DNA from: Pseudomonadota bacterium
Lineage (GTDB): Bacteria; Pseudomonadota; Alphaproteobacteria; Rhizobiales; Hyphomicrobiaceae
Direction: 5' to 3'
DNA: 64,000 bases
Assembly: GCA_018242215.1 (NCBI GenBank)
Contig: JAFECG010000022.1
Span: forward strand, 248,001 to 312,000
The first letter of the stretch is position 1. Every line of letters starts with the position of its first letter. The notes beneath the pieces were generated by a model, which saw nothing but the letters and a program-made list of their open reading frames with translations, did no database searches and was not told the DNA's origin. Position numbers and translations under genes: made by a program. This document shows positions 42,838 to 51,990 of the stretch, piece by piece.

Positions 42838-43033
42838 CTGCACACTTCCGGCCAATGCTTCACTCGGATTTCTTCATTTCCGTCTCAGAGCAGACGCAAG
42901 CAACGGCCTCCGGGCGCGACCGCCCGACGTTCGCGCGCCCGCCAGACATCCCGCGTCGGCAGCGAATGGTCAAGGCCTTGACCGGGAAGCAAACTTGCGT
43001 CACGACGGCCGGACCCGCCCAGAGAAGTTTAAA

Positions 43034-44218
43034 ATGACTATAAAGAAGGTGAATCCCGAGAGCGGCGAGCGGCCCGAGACCGAAGTCGTGCACGTTGGAC
43101 GAAAGCCGTTCGAGCAACACGGTTTCGTCAATACACCCGTCTATCGGGGCTCGACGGTCCTCTATCCGACGCTCGAGGCTCTCAACACGCGGACGCAGCC
43201 TTACACCTACGGGCGGCGCGCCACGCCGACGACCCACGCTCTCGAGGAAGCGATCGCCCAGCTCGAAGGTGGGACTGCGACGATCCTGACATCGTCCGGA
43301 CTTGCAGCGATCTCGACGGCGATTCTTGCTCTGGTCAACAGCGGCGATCACATCCTGATCGTCGACAGCGTCTATCAGCCGGCACGAGCTTTTGCGGACA
43401 AGATGCTGAAGCGCCTCGGGGTTGAGACGACTTATTACGATCCGCTCATCGGCAGCGGCATCGCCAAGCTCTTCCGTCCCAACACGCGCCTTGTCATGGT
43501 GGAAGCTCCAGGATCGCAGACGTTCGAGATGCAGGACATTCCCGCCATCGCAGCGGCGGCACACGCGAAGAACATCTGGGTACTTGCGGACAATACATGG
43601 GCAACGCCGCTCTATTGCAAGCCGCTGGCGCTTGGCGCCGACGTTTCAATTCAGGCGGCGACGAAATACATCGTCGGGCATGCGGATGCGATGCTCGGCG
43701 CCGTGACTGTCAACGAGCGCGCCGCGAAATTCGTCGACAGTGCCAAGGAAGCGCTCGGAACGTGCCCGGGTTCCGAAGAAACGTATCTCGGACTCCGTGG
43801 ACTCAGAACGCTCGCGGTTCGTCTTGAGCGGCACCAGCGCTCCGGCATCGCAGTCGCGCAATGGCTTCAAGACCGTCCCGAGGTCGACCGCGTTCTGCAT
43901 CCAGCTCTGCCCGGAGACCCGGGTCACGCGATATGGAAGCGCGACTTCTCGGGCGCATGCGGGCTTTTCACCGCCGTCTTAAAACCTACGTCTGAGAAAG
44001 CGCTCGCGGCATTCCTCGACGGGCTCAAATTTTTCGGCATGGGCTATTCGTGGGGCGGATACGAAAGCCTCGTCGTACCGTTCGATCCGTCGCCCTACCG
44101 AACCGCGACACGGTGGGATGGACCAGGGCCAGCGCTGAGATTTCATGTCGGCCTCGAAGCTGTCGACGATCTGATCGCCGACCTTGCGGCGGGCTTCGAG
44201 CGCATGAAGAATGCCTGA
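43034..44218 (+). CDS. metC: Cystathionine beta-lyase
   Basis: 394 residues. A PLP-dependent Cys/Met metabolism enzyme with the Schiff-base Lys211 in IQAATKYIVGHAD and the signatures YGRRATPTTHALEEAIAQLE and NTWATPLYCKPL. GYSWGGYESLV is typical of cystathionine beta-lyases. The frame is open further upstream, but the ATG at 43034 begins the conserved protein. It converts cystathionine to homocysteine. Confidence 0.93.
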   Translation: MTIKKVNPESGERPETEVVHVGRKPFEQHGFVNTPVYRGSTVLYPTLEALNTRTQPYTYGRRATPTTHALEEAIAQLEGGTATILTSSGLAAISTAILALVNSGDHILIVDSVYQPARAFADKMLKRLGVETTYYDPLIGSGIAKLFRPNTRLVMVEAPGSQTFEMQDIPAIAAAAHAKNIWVLADNTWATPLYCKPLALGADVSIQAATKYIVGHADAMLGAVTVNERAAKFVDSAKEALGTCPGSEETYLGLRGLRTLAVRLERHQRSGIAVAQWLQDRPEVDRVLHPALPGDPGHAIWKRDFSGACGLFTAVLKPTSEKALAAFLDGLKFFGMGYSWGGYESLVVPFDPSPYRTATRWDGPGPALRFHVGLEAVDDLIADLAAGFERMKNA

Positions 44219-44230
44219 CGAAAAAGCGCG

Positions 44231-46096
44231 TCAGTAGCCAAGGACCTGGCGGATCATATCGCCGACCGAGTTATCGTACTTGCGATAGTTGCCGCCATTG
44301 GCCAAGCCCGTCGGATCATCCATGTCCGAGCTATCGGCATCCTTGTTGAAGCGTACCTGCTTGAGCATGGCAGTGTTTACGGCCGGTGCCCTGCCAACCT
44401 CAATCTGATCCCATTTGCCGGCAAGCGCGAGCGTGATGCGCTTCTGATGGCCGTACCAATCCTTGTAGTAATGGGCCTGTCCATCATCATCGACCCAGAC
44501 GGTGAAGTAGCCGACGTGCACCGGAACGGGATGTTCGAGCGCGATCTCGTTGTCTCTCGGCCCCTTGCGGATAAGCCGCTTCACGTCGGGAGCTGCATCA
44601 CCGCGGTCGATGTCGAAGATATCCTGCGCAAAATCCTGCGGATTTCTGACCCGCATACAGCCATGGCTGAACAGGCGCACCGACTCGTTGAAGAGAGACT
44701 TCGACGGCGTATCGTGGAGATAGACCGAATACTGGTTCGGGAAGAGCAGCTTCACGAGGCCCAGCGCGTTGTCATCACCAGCGGGCTGATAGAACGTGTA
44801 AGCGCTCAGGTTGGCCTTCGACCAGTCGACCGTTGTGCTGTCGACCCTGCGGCCGTTACGCATCACGACATAACCCTGGCTCTCGATCGAGCGGCCCGAG
44901 AGCAGCATCGGCAGCTTAATCGAATCCGGAATGTTCCATCGCGGCCGTAGGACAATGGTTGTCATGTCCTTGGAAAAAATCGGCGTCTGCTTGTCGGCTG
45001 TCCCGACGACGACGCGATCCTGAAACACCGTCTTTCTGTTTTGGGTCAATGTGATCGAGAACGACGGAACGTTGACAAGAACATGCGTCGCGCCGAGCGA
45101 GCGCGGCATCCAGCGCCACTCTTCCATGTTGGCGATGACGGCTTTGATCTTGTCGTTGGCAGACCCGGTGTCGCCGCCAGAAAGGGCTGCACGCGTAGCC
45201 GGACCGACGATGCCATCGTCTCCGAGTCCCTTCGATGCCTGGAAGTGCCGGACTGCCGCACGGAGATTATCGTCGAACATCTGCTCAGAGCCGGGCTCCG
45301 AGGCAATACCGAAGCGCTGCTTCAGGATGGCGACATCGGGATCGCGAACGCCGGCCGTCAGCATCGGACCACGCTCGGCTATCGCAAAATGCATTGCGTT
45401 ATCGGCTGGCCCTGCGCGCAAGCTCGCTAGAAGTGCCTTGAGTTTCTGGAACTGGTCCTGCGGCGGTTGGAATGAGCGCAGCACCTGATCGGGATTTGGA
45501 TTGTCCGCGAGACGAGCCATGACATCCGCCGCAGCCGTAATCGTCGGCTTCCGGCCCAGGAAGAACGAAAGTTGCGTTTCCGGATCCGGGATGCGGCTGC
45601 CCTCAGCCTGATGGGCATAGCGCAAAGCGGCCGCGGTCAATTCAACTTCGACGGCAGCCGCCTGCTCCGGCGTCCAATGCGCGTTGCTCATCGGTTGCTT
45701 GACGGCTACGAGGCGGAAGTCTGACGCGTCGAGCCCCCACTCTCCCGCGCGCCCGAGTTCGTCCATCAAAAGCGTCGCGCCAGGCGTCAGCCTTTGCGCG
45801 TCGATCCAGAGCGGGCGGCATTGCCTGTCCTGGTAGAAGGCTGTAACTGCGGCACGATCCGCCGGTTCGAAAGCGCTTGCCGACGAATTCGAGAGCTTTG
45901 CACAGATCGCGGCGGCGACGCCGGTCAGCGGCTCAGCAGCTTGTGTTGTTTCGACAGCGGGAGGTGTGGAAGGGTCCGCCTTCATTTCCTCCGCAGTGAG
46001 AATGGAGGGAAAAAGAACCGCAGCGAGTGTGCCGCCGGTCAGAAACAGCCGTTTTGCCGTGGTATTTGGGCGGAAATTTAAGCTCATTGTACGCAC
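44231..46096 (-). CDS. L,D-transpeptidase (YcbB/LdtD-type) with peptidoglycan-binding domain
   Basis: 621 residues. A signal peptide (about 1-35), an N-terminal scaffold domain, a peptidoglycan-binding domain (FDDNLRAAVRHFQASKGLGD) and the YkuD catalytic domain with Cys480 in SHGCMRVRNPQDFA. It forms 3-3 crosslinks in peptidoglycan. Convergent with metC. Confidence 0.92.
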   Translation of the reverse strand: MRTMSLNFRPNTTAKRLFLTGGTLAAVLFPSILTAEEMKADPSTPPAVETTQAAEPLTGVAAAICAKLSNSSASAFEPADRAAVTAFYQDRQCRPLWIDAQRLTPGATLLMDELGRAGEWGLDASDFRLVAVKQPMSNAHWTPEQAAAVEVELTAAALRYAHQAEGSRIPDPETQLSFFLGRKPTITAAADVMARLADNPNPDQVLRSFQPPQDQFQKLKALLASLRAGPADNAMHFAIAERGPMLTAGVRDPDVAILKQRFGIASEPGSEQMFDDNLRAAVRHFQASKGLGDDGIVGPATRAALSGGDTGSANDKIKAVIANMEEWRWMPRSLGATHVLVNVPSFSITLTQNRKTVFQDRVVVGTADKQTPIFSKDMTTIVLRPRWNIPDSIKLPMLLSGRSIESQGYVVMRNGRRVDSTTVDWSKANLSAYTFYQPAGDDNALGLVKLLFPNQYSVYLHDTPSKSLFNESVRLFSHGCMRVRNPQDFAQDIFDIDRGDAAPDVKRLIRKGPRDNEIALEHPVPVHVGYFTVWVDDDGQAHYYKDWYGHQKRITLALAGKWDQIEVGRAPAVNTAMLKQVRFNKDADSSDMDDPTGLANGGNYRKYDNSVGDMIRQVLGY

Positions 46097-46375
46097 TCGC
46101 TACATGTCAGGCCGTAACCACGAGGCGATGCGATATACGCGGGAATCGCGCCACCATGCTCACTTGGTACTGAACCGAGCTTCGTCGTTACATGTTGCCG
46201 ATGGTCGCGACTTGCAAGCTACAAAATTTCGGCCACAGGGCTTTGGGCGCCCGGCCTGATCGGCCACGGCGCCCGAAATTCCTGGCTCTATCGTCCGATC
46301 CGAGAGATTTCAGACTCGATGCCGGCACCGCTTCACGCGGCCGTCGGCATGACTTGCTGGAGAGTGGGAAAGCGC
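46097..46375. other. Gap with an imperfect inverted repeat
   Basis: Around 46218-46284 the segments aatttcggccacagggc and ggcgcccgaaatt face each other, which creates open frames on both strands. No gene is supported; part of the region should be promoter for the L,D-transpeptidase. Confidence 0.35.
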
Positions 46376-47125
46376 TCACTTGAGCGGTTCATACTCGGCG
46401 ACCGGCTCCCGAGGCGCGGCACCGAAGAGATACGTCAGCCCCACGCGAGCGACCCAGAAATTGTCGTCCCAGTTCAATCTCAAAGTACAAACTTCGCAAC
46501 CGGTTTGAGTATAAGTGTGATCTTCTGAACCAAAATCGACGTACAGAGCGTCTGCGCGGAATGCCCAGCTATCGCTCAGCAGATATTCGATACCGCCGCC
46601 TGCCGTCCAGCCAATCTCCGTATCGCTGTCGGACTGCGAAAACGAAACACTTGTATCACGGAAGCTGTGGTCGATGCCGCCGTAGGCGAGGCCGCCTGTT
46701 GCGAATACGAGAAAATTCTCGGCTCCTACAATTCCCACCCTGCCGCGCAGCGTACCGAACCAGTTTATTTCCGAGTCTAACGACTGCGGCGATCCACAAC
46801 CTCCGCAACCCAAATCGCTGTCAGCGTTGAAATAGCTGATATCCGTCTCGATACCCAACAGCCTACTGTTGCATTGCCAGTTGTAGCCGGTAACGCCGCC
46901 GATCGTGAACCCTCTGTCGTTGGCCTTGAGGGAGCCGCCTTCGGCCGAGACCTTCGAATTCAAACCGCCCATGCCCAGAACGCCGCCCGCATAAAAACCT
47001 GAGTACGGACCACCGCATGCGTTGACCGGCGCCTGAGGCCCAGAATCCGCAGGCCCACCGGCGTAAGCCGCCGCAGGGGCGAAGAGGACGAATACCAGTG
47101 CAGCAACGGTCTGAAAGATTTTCAT
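46376..47125 (-). CDS. Outer-membrane beta-barrel protein
   Basis: 249 residues from MKIFQTVAALVFVLFAPAAA (signal peptide). The OmpA/Omp25-like porin family fits: GFYAGGVLGMGGLNS, GGVTGYNWQCNSRLLGIETD and the terminal WVARVGLTYLFG. An extra pair of cysteines (CGGCGSP) and CEVC occur in surface-loop positions. The upstream extension of the frame to 47149 was not used. Confidence 0.88.
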   Translation of the reverse strand: MKIFQTVAALVFVLFAPAAAYAGGPADSGPQAPVNACGGPYSGFYAGGVLGMGGLNSKVSAEGGSLKANDRGFTIGGVTGYNWQCNSRLLGIETDISYFNADSDLGCGGCGSPQSLDSEINWFGTLRGRVGIVGAENFLVFATGGLAYGGIDHSFRDTSVSFSQSDSDTEIGWTAGGGIEYLLSDSWAFRADALYVDFGSEDHTYTQTGCEVCTLRLNWDDNFWVARVGLTYLFGAAPREPVAEYEPLK

Positions 47126-47295
47126 ATTATCGCGCCTTATTGCCCCCAACGCGCTCGGAAATATTCGGCGTTGATAAGTCTCGTTCCGCGCGGAATCAGA
47201 ACGTGATTCGCGACCGCCCGTCGAGCGCTACCTTATCGCAATGCCCTGACATCGATGCGCGGCATGGCCCGAAGATCGCTGCTATCCTTGTCCGG

Positions 47296-48945
47296 TCAAA
47301 GCAGCGACCACTGACCGACGCTCACAGCCCACATGAAGATCACAGCGTTAGTCGTCATATGGGCCGCGACCGCATCTGCTATCCGGCCGCGGCGAATCAT
47401 GACGAGGGCATAGAGCAATCCGGCGAGGCTGCCCGCAATCCAGCGATCGTGCATCAAGCCGAATAGGACTGACGAGACGGCGAGCGCCAAGAAGCCGAAA
47501 GCGCGGAAATCGACAGCCTCGAAACGCGCAGACAACATGACGCGATAGAGATATCCGCGGAACGCCAACTCCTCTGCGATCGGAACCATGACGATCGTGC
47601 CGATTGCCCGAAACGCCAGCCACAACAAAAGAGCAGCGGGCGCTAATTCCTTCAGTGATGCTTCAAGCGCTGTGTGCGCCTGCGCGTCGGGATCGGTCGC
47701 AATCCAGATTGCGCCGGCGATCGCGCCGAGGAGAATCGCAGTCAGGTCGGGAGCGGACGACATGCGCCTATAGGCATCGCGCAGGACATACAGAACGGCA
47801 GCAACCGCGGCGACCTTTACGGGATAGAGCAGATAATCATGCGGGGCTGCGATGCGCGTGATGATCTGCCCGGCCATCAACGCACAAAACGGCGCGAGAA
47901 ATACAAGTGCCGGATTGAGTTCCGTTGATCGCCGCTTCACTGAAACGCCGGATGACCGGGAGCCCAACGTCCCATCCACACCAAAAAATGCAATCCGCTG
48001 GGCGCTCGTCATGATTGTGATCGCGATCAGCAAGAAGCTGATCCAGCCGAACTGCGAATGAAATCCGCCGAGCGCGATGTCCGGCGATACGTGAGCGCCG
48101 ATGAATACGAGTAGTGCAATCCGAAAGCTGTTCAGGATCCAGATCGCGCCCATGGCAAGCGGAAATAGCAACATGACATTGGGAAAGCGCAGCGATCGGC
48201 GAAAGATCGCGATATATCCCAGAAGAAACGCGGATATCAGCATCATGCCCTCGTACCCGGAGCATGCCGCGAATATTCGCACGCTAAAATCGCCCGCGCC
48301 TAGGGTGCGTGTCGCAGGCTCCATAACGGCGGTATGATCAAAGACGCTGAGCATCCAATAGGAGAGATGGAGAGTGGCGCCGGAAAGCGCTGCCCAGCTA
48401 TCTTCCGACAGAAAACTGCCCCGCTCACGGTCGAGGATCGAACCAGCAATAAAGCCGAAAGCCCCGAATCCGAGCGCTAGAGCGAGTTCAAGTTTGCATG
48501 TCTTTGCGATAGCGCTCCAAAAGGTCGGTGGCGCCGCGACGAGCATGAGAGCCGCCCCTGCGAGAAGAAGCGCGGCGGCATAGACGTAAGCGAATCCGTT
48601 CCATTCACTGGAACCGGCGGTAGCCAGTTGGGCGCGCGACAAAAGGGCGATCAGCGTCGCCGTCGCCGTAACGGCTGCCATGGCAGCAACTTGAAAATCG
48701 TTGGCTTCGCGGTCGAACGCGCCGACGATCATTGCGCGTTTCCGCCAGCCGACAACGGCGAAAATCACCGTGGAGAGGAGAAGGATTTTCGGCAGAGCAT
48801 GCACTATGCCCACGACCGGCCAAAGGCTCCAGACGTCGGGGAGTGGCGCAAAGGCTCTGGTCGCAATGAACTCGAAGACAGCGAGCGCAACGAAGGAGGT
48901 CATGCGCGCCGACGCCGGAGATCTACGGGCGGCGGTGCTCAACAT
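47296..48945 (-). CDS. xrtE: Exosortase E fused to CPBP intramembrane protease (VPEID-CTERM system)
   Basis: 549 residues, polytopic. The exosortase half has the catalytic triad Cys228 (AACSGYEGMM), Arg275 (LNSFRIALLV) and His296 (GGFHSQFGW). The C-terminal half is a CPBP/Abi-type protease with Glu458-Glu459 and Arg463 in EELAFRGYLYR, His499 (FGLMHD) and His529. This fusion is the defining architecture of exosortase E. It would cleave and sort VPEID-CTERM proteins; a matching small substrate gene lies 36 bases upstream. Confidence 0.95.
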   Translation of the reverse strand: MLSTAARRSPASARMTSFVALAVFEFIATRAFAPLPDVWSLWPVVGIVHALPKILLLSTVIFAVVGWRKRAMIVGAFDREANDFQVAAMAAVTATATLIALLSRAQLATAGSSEWNGFAYVYAAALLLAGAALMLVAAPPTFWSAIAKTCKLELALALGFGAFGFIAGSILDRERGSFLSEDSWAALSGATLHLSYWMLSVFDHTAVMEPATRTLGAGDFSVRIFAACSGYEGMMLISAFLLGYIAIFRRSLRFPNVMLLFPLAMGAIWILNSFRIALLVFIGAHVSPDIALGGFHSQFGWISFLLIAITIMTSAQRIAFFGVDGTLGSRSSGVSVKRRSTELNPALVFLAPFCALMAGQIITRIAAPHDYLLYPVKVAAVAAVLYVLRDAYRRMSSAPDLTAILLGAIAGAIWIATDPDAQAHTALEASLKELAPAALLLWLAFRAIGTIVMVPIAEELAFRGYLYRVMLSARFEAVDFRAFGFLALAVSSVLFGLMHDRWIAGSLAGLLYALVMIRRGRIADAVAAHMTTNAVIFMWAVSVGQWSLL

Positions 48946-48981
48946 GCCTGCCAGCTCCGCGCATCGCTGGAGAAGCGGCCG

Positions 48982-49167
48982 TTACTGCTGATGCTGACGC
49001 TCGTGCATCTGGCGATAAACAATTGCGCCAATGCTGAGAAGCAGCGCGATCGCCGCCAAGCCGCTCGCCGCGTTGATTTCGGGTGCGCCGTTCGGGCCTC
49101 CGGGCTGACCGGAACCACCGCCAACGCAATGCCAAACAAAGACGAAGCAATTGACCAGATACTGCAC
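48982..49167 (-). CDS. VPEID-CTERM-like exosortase E substrate
   Basis: 61 residues from a GTG with AGGAGG five bases upstream. The C-terminal sorting signal has APEINAASGLAAIALLLSIG: motif at residues 28-32, a membrane helix (34-50) and a basic end (YRQMHERQHQQ). The motif is APEIN rather than VPEID. It sits immediately upstream of xrtE in the same transcription unit. The mature part is only about 30 residues, rich in Gly, with two cysteines. Confidence 0.82.
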   Translation of the reverse strand: MQYLVNCFVFVWHCVGGGSGQPGGPNGAPEINAASGLAAIALLLSIGAIVYRQMHERQHQQ

Positions 49168-49578
49168 GGCGGCCTCCTACGCATACACATTTGATTGCAC
49201 CTAGTCCCGACGATCGTCGCCATCAAGAACATCGTAAATGAGTGGTTAACTTCGCTCCCGATGTGGGTCTGCTGCGAGGTTCGTCGTGCGCTGCAATGAT
49301 GGTCCGACAGCGCGCGGCGCAGCGGCCGAATTACATGAGAGGTCATCGGGGCACGGACCTGTAATTGAAGCCGCTTCCGGCAGATCTGCAGCTATCGTGC
49401 CAGCCGCTGACGCGTGCCTGCTGCCCGTGAGAATGCAATCCTTAAAACGCTAGAGCTGCGCTTAGACAGGCGCGAATGTCTGGAGTACGGCACTATTCCA
49501 TCTCATGAGCATTTTAAGGCATAGCGGCCGCGTTCCGCCGAGCCTATGCCTCCGCGTATCAAATCGATACGAGCGGAC
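49168..49578. other. Gap without genes
   Basis: No gene, hairpin or repeat is convincing in these 411 bases. The part next to 49167 must hold the promoter of the exosortase unit. Confidence 0.5.
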
Positions 49579-49872
49579 TTACTTCGCGCAAAAAATTCTG
49601 CCGCCGCCGCGTATCGGACGCAAATAGACCAGGGCCCCTTTATCGGGTGGCGCTTCTGTCTTGCCGCGAGACGCGTCGATCATGAGCTTCTGACCACCGG
49701 AGATCTCCACGAACAAGCGCAGCGTCGGTCGGTGAAATATCGTCGAGACGATGTGCGCCGGCAATGCGCCGTCCGAAGGAGAGGAAAGAACCTGCAATTC
49801 CTCGGGGCGGATGCACACGAGAGCCGGGGCGCCCCTGGCGCCGGAGCCGACGCGGTGCGCCGCTGAATGCAA
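49579..49872 (-). pseudogene. C-terminal remnant of an ABC transporter ATPase (TOBE domain)
   Basis: The 97 codons match only the TOBE domain that ends spermidine/iron-type ABC ATPases: LVCIRPEELQVLSSPSDG, THE segment AHIVSTIFHRPTLRLFVEIS and GALVYLRPIRGGGRIF. No nucleotide-binding domain exists upstream; another gene ends there. A decayed 3' fragment. Confidence 0.7.
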
Positions 49873-49886
49873 TGCTTGGTCTTCCG

Positions 49887-50912
49887 TCAGCGACGGCGAA
49901 ATCCGGCGTAGCCGCCGTCCGCGTCGTAAAGGAAATCGAAGCCGTTCAAAAAGTGGAAGCTCGTATTCAGAAACACACGATCCGGTGAATGCCGCAGGTG
50001 AATTTTCTCGGGCGTCACCGGAGATCCATCGCCGACGCTGAATGCGTATAGCGGGGCGGGTCCGTTTTGTTGCGGGATGCTGACGGCCACCTGATCTCCT
50101 GGCTGCAGCTCGACTTGGGACGTTTGGCTTCGCGGCACAGTCATGAATGCGGCGCTAACGCCACTGTCGACCAGAAGCGTTCCGCAGGCAGGCGGCATTG
50201 TGCCATTGATGGAAATACACATCGGCACCGGCGACCAATCGGTCCCATCGGCATTCCGCCGAAGCCTGACATAGAAGAATGGACCCGCAGTATTGGCCGA
50301 TGACAATCCGATATGAACGCCTTCGGATGTCAGCACATAGCCGTGCCGCTGGCCCTTGTTGCGCGATACGACGTGTAGAAACGGGTTCTTATCCGGCGTG
50401 CTTTGGCTTTGCCGATCACCTTCCCGCGCAAATCCTATGCCGATCATCGCAATCCGGCTGACGTCTTCATCAGGATTGCAATCTCTTGCCCGTGGCAAGC
50501 AATCGACGCGGTCGACGGCCAATACCGGCATCGCTTCAGTTTGCACTGAGTTGTCACCGGCGCCCAGAATGGTGAAGGATGTGCGCACCCAGCGGCCACG
50601 CATGATGCGCCCCGAACTTGTATAGGTCAGCTCGCCGTCCGCAATTTTGGGCAAACGATCTATATTCGGGATTGATGTTGCGCCGACCACGACGCCTGTG
50701 GATCCGGTATCCAACGTCGCTCGATGAAAGCGTTCGCCAAATGATATTCCAAGAGAGGGAGAACGATGCAGTCCCTCATGGCTTGCGTTGAGGAAACTCA
50801 GGTAGGCAGCTTGCTCGAAGCTTTTGTAATCCGGTTCCTCGGCGCGTACCTGTCCCCCGAATAGAGCGATGAGCGCTATCGAAGCGCAACTGGACATGTG
50901 CCGGAATTTCAT
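49887..50912 (-). CDS. Secreted pepsin-like aspartic protease family protein
   Basis: 341 residues from MKFRHMSSCASIALIALFGG, with a signal peptide cleaved near VRAEE and GGGAAAAG as ribosome binding site. Two motifs, D68-T-G-S-T-G and D249-S-G-V-S preceded by hydrophobic residues, are placed about 180 residues apart, as in two-lobed pepsin-fold proteins, which are rare in bacteria. Four cysteines (CLPRARDC, CISINGTMPPAC) suggest disulfides. Protease activity is inferred; no related gene adjoins it. Confidence 0.65.
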   Translation of the reverse strand: MKFRHMSSCASIALIALFGGQVRAEEPDYKSFEQAAYLSFLNASHEGLHRSPSLGISFGERFHRATLDTGSTGVVVGATSIPNIDRLPKIADGELTYTSSGRIMRGRWVRTSFTILGAGDNSVQTEAMPVLAVDRVDCLPRARDCNPDEDVSRIAMIGIGFAREGDRQSQSTPDKNPFLHVVSRNKGQRHGYVLTSEGVHIGLSSANTAGPFFYVRLRRNADGTDWSPVPMCISINGTMPPACGTLLVDSGVSAAFMTVPRSQTSQVELQPGDQVAVSIPQQNGPAPLYAFSVGDGSPVTPEKIHLRHSPDRVFLNTSFHFLNGFDFLYDADGGYAGFRRR

Positions 50913-50957
50913 CTTTTCCCTGATTGACCTATCATTTTCACCCTTATTGTGGCCCAC

Positions 50958-51426
50958 CTCGATTGACCGGCTCCTCTCCGTGGAGGAAAAATTTTAGCTT
51001 AATTTTGTGCCGGTCCCGCTTCGAGCGGCGAACTGTGCAGCCGGCCCGGCATATTGCCCCTCTCGGTTGCGGGCATTGGAGCGTGCTGAGAAGCCATCAG
51101 ACTATGGCGATCCCGGCAGGACTTGAACCTGCGACCCTCTGCTTAGAAGGCACCGGTAGATCAAGTAATTTCAAGTCGCATTCTGACTTTTCTCGATCCG
51201 TTGCTGGGATGGAGATTCAAGAGCTTAGTGTCGGTGTCAGGACGGCGTCACCAGGCGCGATGACACTCGAGCAGTTCGGCTGCAGCTCCTCGCGCGCCTC
51301 CTCAAATGCTGCCGGCGAACCCAAGGACGCGGCGGGAACTTTGCGGGGATAATCTCGTCAAGGCCATCGACGAACCTCAAGAATCCGATCGCAATCTCGG
51401 GAGCGAAAGATTCGCCGGAGGCAAAT
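50958..51426. other. Gap containing the island boundary
   Basis: A 469-base gene-free stretch with the tRNA 3' fragment at 51105-51155. No other structure is evident. Confidence 0.6.
51105..51155 (-). repeat. tRNA 3'-end duplication, probable attachment site of a genomic island
   Basis: The minus strand reads ccttctaagcagagggtcgc then aggttcaagtcctgccggg and atcgcca: anticodon-arm remnant, T arm, acceptor end and CCA of a tRNA, perhaps tRNA-Arg(TCT). No D arm or 5' acceptor strand is present on the other side, so it is not a working tRNA. Tyrosine-recombinase islands commonly duplicate such tRNA ends. The intact tRNA should lie at the other island end, beyond this window. Confidence 0.75.
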
Positions 51427-51720
51427 ATGTGGATCATCGGAGTTCTGTTCGGACAAGCCCTGCTCGTCGGCATCATCGCGCAAAAGGGCTACAAGCGAGT
51501 GGGCCTGATTTGGGGTCTCGCCGCGTTAGCGCTCGGGTTTGGATTGAGCTTCTTTGTAGACAATGCCATCCGAACCGACCCGCGCTTCATTCTTGATGAG
51601 GAATATCGTCAAAATCTCATGACCCCCGGTCACGACATCGCGTTTGTTCTCATGACATCGCTACCCGCAGCAGTCCTCACCCTGCTGGCAGTAGCCACGC
51701 TGCCAAAGTCAAAGTCCTAA
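51427..51720 (+). CDS. Small membrane protein
   Basis: 97 residues, three membrane helices (VLFGQALLVGIIAQ, LIWGLAALALGFGLSFFV and MTSLPAAVLTLLAVATL). First gene of a three-gene plus-strand unit with a nuclease-like protein. GGAGG lies 11 bases before the ATG. Not recognised. Confidence 0.6.
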   Translation: MWIIGVLFGQALLVGIIAQKGYKRVGLIWGLAALALGFGLSFFVDNAIRTDPRFILDEEYRQNLMTPGHDIAFVLMTSLPAAVLTLLAVATLPKSKS

Positions 51721-51735
51721 CTAAGCAGGAATGCA

Positions 51736-51987
51736 ATGAAAGAAACTCTCGCTCTAGGAATTGTGGTCGTTCGCGTAACCATGACCGATAAGTCTGTCGG
51801 AGTCGCGCCGGCCTTTCAGCTTTGGGCGGCGGCAGTGCCACGCGATCAAGCTGAGGCAGCGGTAAGGGCAAAATTGCGGGCGAACTGGACAGTCGAACTC
51901 ACCGATCAACGGCTGACCCAAGAGCATGTACGGCGACTTGATATGAGGCCGGGGACGGTCGTAGAGTTAAGCTCTGGCGGTTCTTGA
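51736..51987 (+). CDS. Unrecognised 83-residue protein
   Basis: Soluble, with alternating beta-type segments (ALGIVVVRVTMTDK, FQLWAAAVPRDQAEAAVRA). Fifteen bases after the membrane protein and three bases before the next gene, so co-transcribed. AGGAATGCA precedes the ATG. Confidence 0.6.
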   Translation: MKETLALGIVVVRVTMTDKSVGVAPAFQLWAAAVPRDQAEAAVRAKLRANWTVELTDQRLTQEHVRRLDMRPGTVVELSSGGS

Positions 51988-51990
51988 ATC

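Noticed and set aside
42485..43033. Upstream extension of cystathionine beta-lyase
   Set aside because: It overlaps the binding-protein gene in antisense; the conserved enzyme starts at 43034.
46188..46383. Mirror-image open frames on both strands
   Set aside because: They arise from an imperfect inverted repeat rather than from genes.
51105..51180. Complete tRNA gene
   Set aside because: No D arm, no 5' acceptor strand and no full anticodon stem are present upstream of the T arm; only the 3' part exists.
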